In this document: piece by piece, positions 58,757 through 64,000 of the stretch
Layout of the letters: every line of letters starts with the position of its first letter
Numbering within the stretch: the stretch's first letter is position 1
Source: Leishmania infantum JPCM5
Lineage: Eukaryota; Euglenozoa; Kinetoplastea; Trypanosomatida; Trypanosomatidae
NCBI RefSeq assembly: GCF_000002875.2
Contig: NC_009420.2
Location: 2,022,951 to 2,086,950, forward strand
DNA: 64,000 nucleotides
Direction of reading: 5' to 3'
Translations under genes and position numbers: made by a program
The notes under the pieces: model-generated
Database searches by the model: none
What the model was told of the DNA's origin: nothing
What the model saw: the letters and a program-made list of their open reading frames with translations, nothing else

Positions 58757-59833
58757 TTACTCGTTACAACGCGACCACTCATCCTCCTCTACAAGGGACT
58801 CGAGCACCTGCAGGTCATCTTCATGCTTCGGCATGAAGTGCTCCGGCTGCCCCACCGTCTCAAGACTCTCCTCCGAGTGCATGCGGTAAATGGCATCGGC
58901 CAGAAGCTTTGCGATGGAAATGACCTTAATCTTCTTGCACTTCTGGCGGGACTCCTCTTGCGGAATGCTATCCGTAACCACCACCTCGACCAACGCATCG
59001 CACTGCGTGAGGCGCTCACACGCGGGGTCGGTGAAGATGCCGTGCGTCGCATAGGCGTGCACTTCTTTCGCACCGTACTCCTTCAGCACCTCCGCCGCCT
59101 TACACAGCGTGCCGGCCGTGTCGATCATGTCATCCACGATGATGCACACACACTCGTCGACCTCGCCGACCAGCTGCATCGACTCGACCTGGTTGGCCAC
59201 GACGCGGCGCTTTAGAATTGTGACGATGCGACTGGCGCCGATGCGGTCACACATGCGGCGTGCCCGGTTCACCGCTCCGGCGTCTGGTGCCACAACCACC
59301 AAGTTGCTCGGAGTGAAGTTCTTTTGTTTGACGTACTCGGCAAACTCAGAGCTGGGGCTGAGGTCCGCCACCGGGCACCCGTGGAAGAAGCCTTGAATCT
59401 GGCCACAGTGCAGGTCCATCGTCACGACGCCGTTGACGCCCATCTCCGTCACCATCCGCGCCACGGCGGACGCGCTGATGGGCACGCGGCCCGTGTGCTT
59501 GCGGTCCTGGCGAGCGTATCCGTAGTGCGGAATCACGGCAATCACGCGGCGCGCCGACGACAGCTTCAGGGTGTGAATGATCAGCAACAGCTCCATCACC
59601 GCCTGATTCACGTTCGTGCCGGCGCCGTTGCCGCAGGTCGGCTGAATGACGAAGATGTCATCGCCGCGGATCGACTCGAGGATCTTCACAATCGTCTCCC
59701 CGTTAGCAAAGCTTCCGACGCGGCTGGCGGTGACGGGGATGCTGAGGTAGCGGCACACGTCCTCGGCGAGCTTCGGGTTTGCGTTGCCGTGCACTACGCG
59801 GAGGGAGCCGTTGCGGCTGTTGCAGGATTCCAT
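58757..59833 (-). CDS. PRPS: Ribose-phosphate pyrophosphokinase (PRPP synthetase)
   Basis: 358 residues from the ATG at 59833; the frame is open 15 codons further only from a GTG. It makes PRPP from ribose 5-phosphate and ATP for purine salvage, pyrimidine synthesis and NAD synthesis. Conserved blocks in order: VGSFANGETIVKILESIRG, the ATP-binding region PHYGYARQDRKHTGRVPISA, MDLHCGQIQGFF, VVVAPDAGAVNRAR, and the PRPP-binding site VCIIVDDMIDTAGTLCKAA (about 230-250). It is slightly longer than human PRPS1 (318), the extra being at the C-terminus (EHFMPKHEDDLQVLES). Trypanosomatids cannot make purines de novo, so PRPP for salvage is essential. No glycosomal tripeptide at the C-terminus (it ends WSRCNE). 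Confidence 0.92.
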   Translation of the reverse strand: MESCNSRNGSLRVVHGNANPKLAEDVCRYLSIPVTASRVGSFANGETIVKILESIRGDDIFVIQPTCGNGAGTNVNQAVMELLLIIHTLKLSSARRVIAVIPHYGYARQDRKHTGRVPISASAVARMVTEMGVNGVVTMDLHCGQIQGFFHGCPVADLSPSSEFAEYVKQKNFTPSNLVVVAPDAGAVNRARRMCDRIGASRIVTILKRRVVANQVESMQLVGEVDECVCIIVDDMIDTAGTLCKAAEVLKEYGAKEVHAYATHGIFTDPACERLTQCDALVEVVVTDSIPQEESRQKCKKIKVISIAKLLADAIYRMHSEESLETVGQPEHFMPKHEDDLQVLESLVEEDEWSRCNE

Positions 59834-60968
59834 GGTGAATGAGGGAGAGCGGGGTCGCAAAAAAAAAATGTCCCACACGAGCTTAGGAGGAGGGGGGGGG
59901 ACGAGGGTGCGCGGACGTTGGCCGGTCGGGGTCTTGTTGATGCCGTGGATGCTTCTCTCTCAAAACGATCGGTTCACTGGACAGCTCTTGTCAAAAATAA
60001 TAAAAGATCGCTCTGCTGCAGAGACACAAAAAAACGCGAAGCAGAAGGTGGTGGTTGTGGCGGGGAATACTGCCCCGTTTCCGCTTGTGGCTGCTTTGAT
60101 GAGGCGACCCGCACAGATCGTGCACGCTTTTCGAGTCAACTGTGTATCTGTGCGAAAGGTGCGCGGCTTGGACGCCTTCCGTCTGCAACGGAGAGGATGC
60201 TGGCTGGGGGGGGGGGAAGGTGAGGGAAAAGAGAGAGACGGGCACGGATAAACGAGAAGTGAGACGTGAGAGGAAAGAATCAACAGCAAAAAAAATGATT
60301 AAGTCCAATTCAACGGAGTGCTCTGCCCTTTGCCTTGCCTGTCCTTCGTACTTTGGTGAGGGTCTCCTTAGCGCTGGCTTATTGATGGGGCAAGGGTGCG
60401 AAACGGTATATTGTGTCTGTGGGTGCGTGTGCAAGCGCCACGCTTAACGAATCTACTTGCCAAGTAGCTTGCGCTTACGCTGAGAGCGAGGAAAGCGCCA
60501 CCTTGAAACGGGCACAGAGGTGGAGAGGGAGAGAGTGGGAGATGCACGCACGCAGATATAAATGGGCTAGGAAACAGAATGAGGGCAAACGAAGGGAGAG
60601 CGCTGCGACTCAGCCCCCAGCCTCCGCACAAGTCCACACACAGGTGCTGCATGGATGCGGTCCTGCACTTTCCACGTACTACGACTCTGAAGAGCACGGG
60701 TGTTGTCTTTGTTCAGAGGATGCTAGCAGAGGAGTGCTGAGGTGGGGCTTGCAGTACACTGCGCGGCGTGCTCTTATGCATCGGTGCTCCGCATGATTGC
60801 TATTGGTTGATGGGCTGCTTTTGTGAGAAGCAACTATCACGGCGGGTAAGCCGCACGAAGGGCGGGCAACAACGCAAGGAGAGCAACAACCAACAACAAC
60901 AAAACATACACGCACACGCAGCTCCCACAGCGACGGCAACGCATCCGCGTCAGAGGGATTCACGAATC
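59834..60968. other. Intergenic/UTR, no gene seen
   Basis: About 1.1 kb. G runs near 59890-59900 and 60206-60216 and A tracts near 59860-59870. No gene seen on either strand. Confidence 0.55.
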
Positions 60969-62723
60969 TCATTTGCTTCCCGGTCGGGACCTGGACGTGA
61001 GCGACGCGTAGACGGCGTCGAGCAACCTCTGCTGGTACTGTGCCGGCGTGCAGGTGATGGAGCGGTCGTCCTCGTGAGCGCTTAGGCTCCCACTGGGCAA
61101 CCTCAGGTTCTCCACTGCCGAGCAAGGGGACGCTTGCAGCGCCTGTTGAAAGGACGCCTCCATCTCGCGCAACTGCTCCGCGTGCAGTGGCTGAAACCTG
61201 ATGCGGCGATCGATACGGCCAGGCCGCAGCAACACCTCGGCAAACGGGATGCGACTGGTGTCATTCGTGGTGATCAAGAGCAGCCGCCCCTCGCTGCTGG
61301 AAACGCCGTCCAGGGCATTCAGTAACGCACTCAGGGACATGGCAGAGCGAGGGCCACCGCCAATGTCTGTCGAGTAGGGCGATGCAGGGGAAGCCGCGCT
61401 TGTTTCGGCTGCTGCTACTGCGGCCGTGTCGCTTGCGCTAGAGGACAGAGCGCTTCTTCCAATCTCCGGTGGCGTCTTGAGGACATTTTCGAGATCCTCG
61501 ATAAGTAGAATCGACCGGCGCGGCAGGCTGCTGGTGAGCGACAGTAGCGCGTCGTCGTCCATGTTGTCACTGCGAAGGGAGAGAATGTGCACCGGGAGCC
61601 CCAACTCGCCAGCGAGTGCCATCACGAAGCTCGTTTTGCCAGTGCCGGGCGGCCCCTCAAGCAGGTATCCGCGACGCCACGGGATCCCCAGCGCCGCGTA
61701 CGTGTCTTTTAGCTGCAAAAAAAGCCTCGCTTCCTCGACAACGGTCTTGGTGTCCGCAGGGAGGTACAAAGTGGACAGCGGCCGCCGGATGCGTTCGGAC
61801 AGGAGATGCCACCGTGGGCCGTATCCCTCGCTGAGGTAGATGTGCACCGTGTTGCGCACATTTGCCCGCCACGACTCCTGCACGTGTGTCATGAACTGTT
61901 GCACAACAGCCCGGCGGCGCGTGAAGAAGGTCAGAGTCAGCTTGTCGTTCTCGCGATCCACGCGATTGGCCGCGGCGGCCTTCTGCTTAGATGGATCTTC
62001 CGCGCGCGTAATGTACACCCACATTGATCCGAAGCGGAGCAGGTGACTCCCGTAGCCCGGTACCAGCGTGACGCGCGCGTCGACGTCCGCGCTTGCGGCG
62101 ACGTCGTCTGACAGCGGCGATGGCGTATCACCCCACACCGTCTTCTGCTCGTCCTGCACGGTGATCGGCTTCAAGCCCAGGTTTCGGATACGCTGCCCAC
62201 GCGGTTGACGACCCATCCAGTCCACGATCATCGCGAACTCCTGCGAGGATGAGCGCACCTCCAGTGTCGTGACGAAGGTGTTTTTGATGGCGTGCCACAT
62301 AACTGACTTCTGCGCTGTGAAGAAGTCCCACAGAATGGAAAGGAGGAAGACGGCAACGGCAAGCGTCGTCGCTTGCTTGCTTCCGAAGGTGCTGCTACTA
62401 GGTCCAGCCTTCCCGTCTTCACCGCTGTGGCGTTCTTGGTCCGATGACTTTTCAGTAGAAGGGCCGCCACCACCCAGCTGTTGCTGCCGTGCACGTCGTC
62501 TTTCCTTGCCGCGCCGCGGCTGTGCGTCGCTGCTGTCTGTCCGGTCGCCCCCCACGTTTCCGGTGTGACGGTAAAGGAGCGCAACGAGCCCCGCCGGGGG
62601 CGTGAGGAGGTCGGACGGGTTCGGCATGCCAAAGCGCCTCCTTGCAATGCGCAGCGCGAAGGAGCTGTGTGGCCACACCGGCGCCCGGATGCACCGCGCG
62701 GCCACGTGCCCGTGCCGCTGCAT
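60969..62723 (-). CDS. BCS1: BCS1-like mitochondrial AAA ATPase
   Basis: 584 residues. AAA ATPase of the BCS1 type, which in other eukaryotes inserts the Rieske iron-sulfur protein into complex III. A basic Arg/Ala-rich N-terminus (MQRHGHVAARCIRAPVW) suits mitochondrial import, and a hydrophobic segment (ATTLAVAVFLLSILWDFFTA, about 115-134) is the BCS1-style single membrane anchor. The BCS1-specific domain follows. The AAA core has Walker A GYLLEGPPGTGKTSFVMALA (about 350-369), Walker B SILLIEDLENVL (about 407), then RLLLITTNDTSRIP and LRPGRIDRRIRF with arginine-finger residues. An Ala/Ser-rich insertion of about 45 residues sits between Walker B and the sensor. It is longer than human BCS1L (419) because of this and a Ser/Gln-rich N-terminal extension. 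Confidence 0.82.
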   Translation of the reverse strand: MQRHGHVAARCIRAPVWPHSSFALRIARRRFGMPNPSDLLTPPAGLVALLYRHTGNVGGDRTDSSDAQPRRGKERRRARQQQLGGGGPSTEKSSDQERHSGEDGKAGPSSSTFGSKQATTLAVAVFLLSILWDFFTAQKSVMWHAIKNTFVTTLEVRSSSQEFAMIVDWMGRQPRGQRIRNLGLKPITVQDEQKTVWGDTPSPLSDDVAASADVDARVTLVPGYGSHLLRFGSMWVYITRAEDPSKQKAAAANRVDRENDKLTLTFFTRRRAVVQQFMTHVQESWRANVRNTVHIYLSEGYGPRWHLLSERIRRPLSTLYLPADTKTVVEEARLFLQLKDTYAALGIPWRRGYLLEGPPGTGKTSFVMALAGELGLPVHILSLRSDNMDDDALLSLTSSLPRRSILLIEDLENVLKTPPEIGRSALSSSASDTAAVAAAETSAASPASPYSTDIGGGPRSAMSLSALLNALDGVSSSEGRLLLITTNDTSRIPFAEVLLRPGRIDRRIRFQPLHAEQLREMEASFQQALQASPCSAVENLRLPSGSLSAHEDDRSITCTPAQYQQRLLDAVYASLTSRSRPGSK

Positions 62724-63048
62724 GCGCGTCTTCGATCACGTATGCGTGAGACTCGTTGTGTGGAGGGGTGTCTCGGCACGCTCTCTGCGCGCGAGCGTGC
62801 TAGCGCTCAACGAACAGGGGGCTAAAAAAGAGAGGAAAGGGAAAGACAGAGCGGCTGTGGTGATGATGTGGTGGAGGATTGAGGTGCATAGATTTAGGTT
62901 AGGTTTTCGCAAAAAAAAAGAGAACGAGGTTGTCCTCATACGCGACTAGCGCGAGGCGTGAGACAAGCACGAACGGTGGAACACCCAGCAACTTCCACAT
63001 CAGAGACTGACTTTGCTTTCCGCATCGGCTTACCCCTTCGCCGACGCC
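62724..63048. other. Short intergenic region, no gene seen
   Basis: About 0.3 kb between the SelD stop and the BCS1 start. It holds an A run near 62911-62919 and a chance TTAGGTTAGG, not a telomeric array. No gene seen. Confidence 0.55.
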
Positions 63049-64000
63049 TCACACCTCTACAATTTCATACCCGTCCTTGAGGCGAGCGTAAACACCATCG
63101 ACGACGTTGGCGGCGCGATCCTCCACATGCCCGACAATCCACGACGGACACCCGCCATCGATCGCCGTGAGCTCCGCGCAGAACGCCTCGGCTGCGGTGG
63201 TGCTCGGGAACGCCACCAGCAGCCCGCCGCTCGTCTCGGCCGAGTACCCTTCGAGGAGGCGGTACTTGTCGTTCATCCGCTTCGAGGCGGCGACGGCGGT
63301 CTTGAACATCGGCAGCCGTTCCAGTACGAGGCAGAGCGAGCGCGGTGCATCGCCGACGGTCTGCGCTGCTCCAAAGTTGTTCGCGTGCCCCAGAATGCCA
63401 AAGCCGGTCACGTCGGTGGCCCCGTGTGCGCCGTGCTTCCGCATCAGCCGAGCCCCTTCGCGGTTCAGACGCCGCATGCTATCCGTGGCCATGTTGTACA
63501 GCTCCTCGATCTCTTCGGGGGAGATGTGCCCTGCAATGGCCTCTTCGTACAGCGGCGAGGGCCGCAGCAGCCACTGCTTGAGATTCACTGCAACCTGGCA
63601 CCCCAGCGGCTTCGTCAGCACCAAGATGTCCCCGGCGCACAAGAGCCCTGCTGGCCGCACCATTTCCGCTTCGGACACGACGGCCATGGCCACCCCGCCA
63701 ATCAGCGGCCACGGGTTCATGACCGTCTGCCCGCCTGTCACCGTCGTCGTCGCCAGCCGCGCCCGCTCCGCAAAGCCCTTCATGATTTCGCGCGTCGTAA
63801 TCAGGCGTTCATGCTCGTCCATCTCGGTGCTGGCCGCGAGCAGCATCAGCATTGTATCACAATCCGGGATGCCCATGCTGTACAGGTCTGACAAGACGTT
63901 TGCAGCCCCGATCTGACCCTGCAGGAACGGGTCTGACACACTGGGGAAGAAGAAGTCCGTGGTGGAGACGAGGAACAGAGCCTCACCTTTGCGGTTTGTG
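63049..64000 (-). CDS. SPS2: Selenophosphate synthetase (SelD/SPS2), partial, 5' end beyond right edge
   Basis: About 316 residues of the C-terminal part; the frame is open to base 64000, and the GTG at 63939 is internal. Selenophosphate synthetase makes selenophosphate from selenide and ATP, the Se donor for selenocysteine. Conserved blocks are LVSTTDFFFPSVSDPF (metal/ATP region), IGAANVLSDLYSMGIPDCDT, VTGGQTVMNPWPLIGGVAM, GDILVLTKPLGCQVAVNL, GATDVTGFGILGHANNF and ETSGGLLVAFPSTTAAEAF, with an ending of KDGYEIVEV. Catalytic Cys/Sec and Lys lie in the missing N-terminus, so whether the enzyme is a selenoprotein cannot be told here. The gene is preceded by nothing else in the window. Confidence 0.92.
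   Translation of the reverse strand, partial: TNRKGEALFLVSTTDFFFPSVSDPFLQGQIGAANVLSDLYSMGIPDCDTMLMLLAASTEMDEHERLITTREIMKGFAERARLATTTVTGGQTVMNPWPLIGGVAMAVVSEAEMVRPAGLLCAGDILVLTKPLGCQVAVNLKQWLLRPSPLYEEAIAGHISPEEIEELYNMATDSMRRLNREGARLMRKHGAHGATDVTGFGILGHANNFGAAQTVGDAPRSLCLVLERLPMFKTAVAASKRMNDKYRLLEGYSAETSGGLLVAFPSTTAAEAFCAELTAIDGGCPSWIVGHVEDRAANVVDGVYARLKDGYEIVEV

Noticed and set aside
58253..59215. 320-codon + strand frame
   Set aside because: Mostly antisense to the PRPP synthetase gene, which has strong conserved motifs.
62891..62906. TTAGGTTAGG as telomere-like repeat
   Set aside because: Only two imperfect units, one base short of TTAGGG, in ordinary intergenic sequence.
1..64000. tRNA, rRNA, CRISPR or a strand-switch region
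   Set aside because: No cloverleaf B-box-like GGTTCGANNCC, no rRNA or CRISPR spacing seen, and all supported genes point the same way.

Overview
The window looks like nuclear DNA of a kinetoplastid flagellate, most likely Leishmania or a close relative. Every convincing gene lies on the minus strand. The genes are intronless and long, and UTR/intergenic stretches of 0.3-4 kb rich in CA/TG runs and homopolymers separate them. Several starts sit just downstream of a polypyrimidine tract plus AG, the signature of spliced-leader trans-splicing. The products (KKT2-type kinetochore kinase, NDH2, COQ5, PTP1, SelD) and degenerate ingi/L1Tc-type retroposon remnants fit this lineage. From memory the gene order resembles L. 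major chromosome 36; I could not check this. The whole window appears to lie inside one directional gene cluster with no strand switch.

Layout from low to high coordinates (transcription runs right to left): a PH-like protein running off the left edge; AP-3 beta adaptin; an APE2/APN2-type endonuclease; a LisH/HEAT RELCH-like protein; a small repeat protein; retroposon copy 1 (16.84-18.52 kb); a 1375-codon kinase-like protein with a degraded catalytic loop; an RbfA-domain protein; a GST-like protein; a possible TFIIIC90-like protein; a long coiled-coil protein; KKT2; COQ5; a WD40 protein with a PIP-box-like N-terminus; a GC-rich island and retroposon copy 2 (48.07-49.74 kb); a SIDER-like element downstream of PTP1; PTP1; retroposon copy 3 (54.56-55.05 kb); NDH2; ribose-phosphate pyrophosphokinase; a BCS1-like AAA ATPase; and selenophosphate synthetase running off the right edge.

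Neighbours in such clusters are normally co-transcribed but not functionally grouped. Some themes still recur. Ubiquinone synthesis (COQ5), a ubiquinone-reducing dehydrogenase (NDH2), a complex III assembly ATPase (BCS1) and a mitoribosome factor (RbfA) are all mitochondrial. AP-3 beta and RELCH act in endolysosomal traffic. APE2 and the WD40 protein carry PCNA-binding-like motifs.

The most unusual signal is the dispersed repeat. Two roughly 1.66-1.67 kb copies about 31 kb apart are nearly identical by eye, yet both carry the same premature stop and frame change inside a recognisable RNase H domain. A third copy holds only the element's last roughly 485 bp. All coordinates, motif positions and composition statements come from reading the sequence by eye; no alignment or database search was run.
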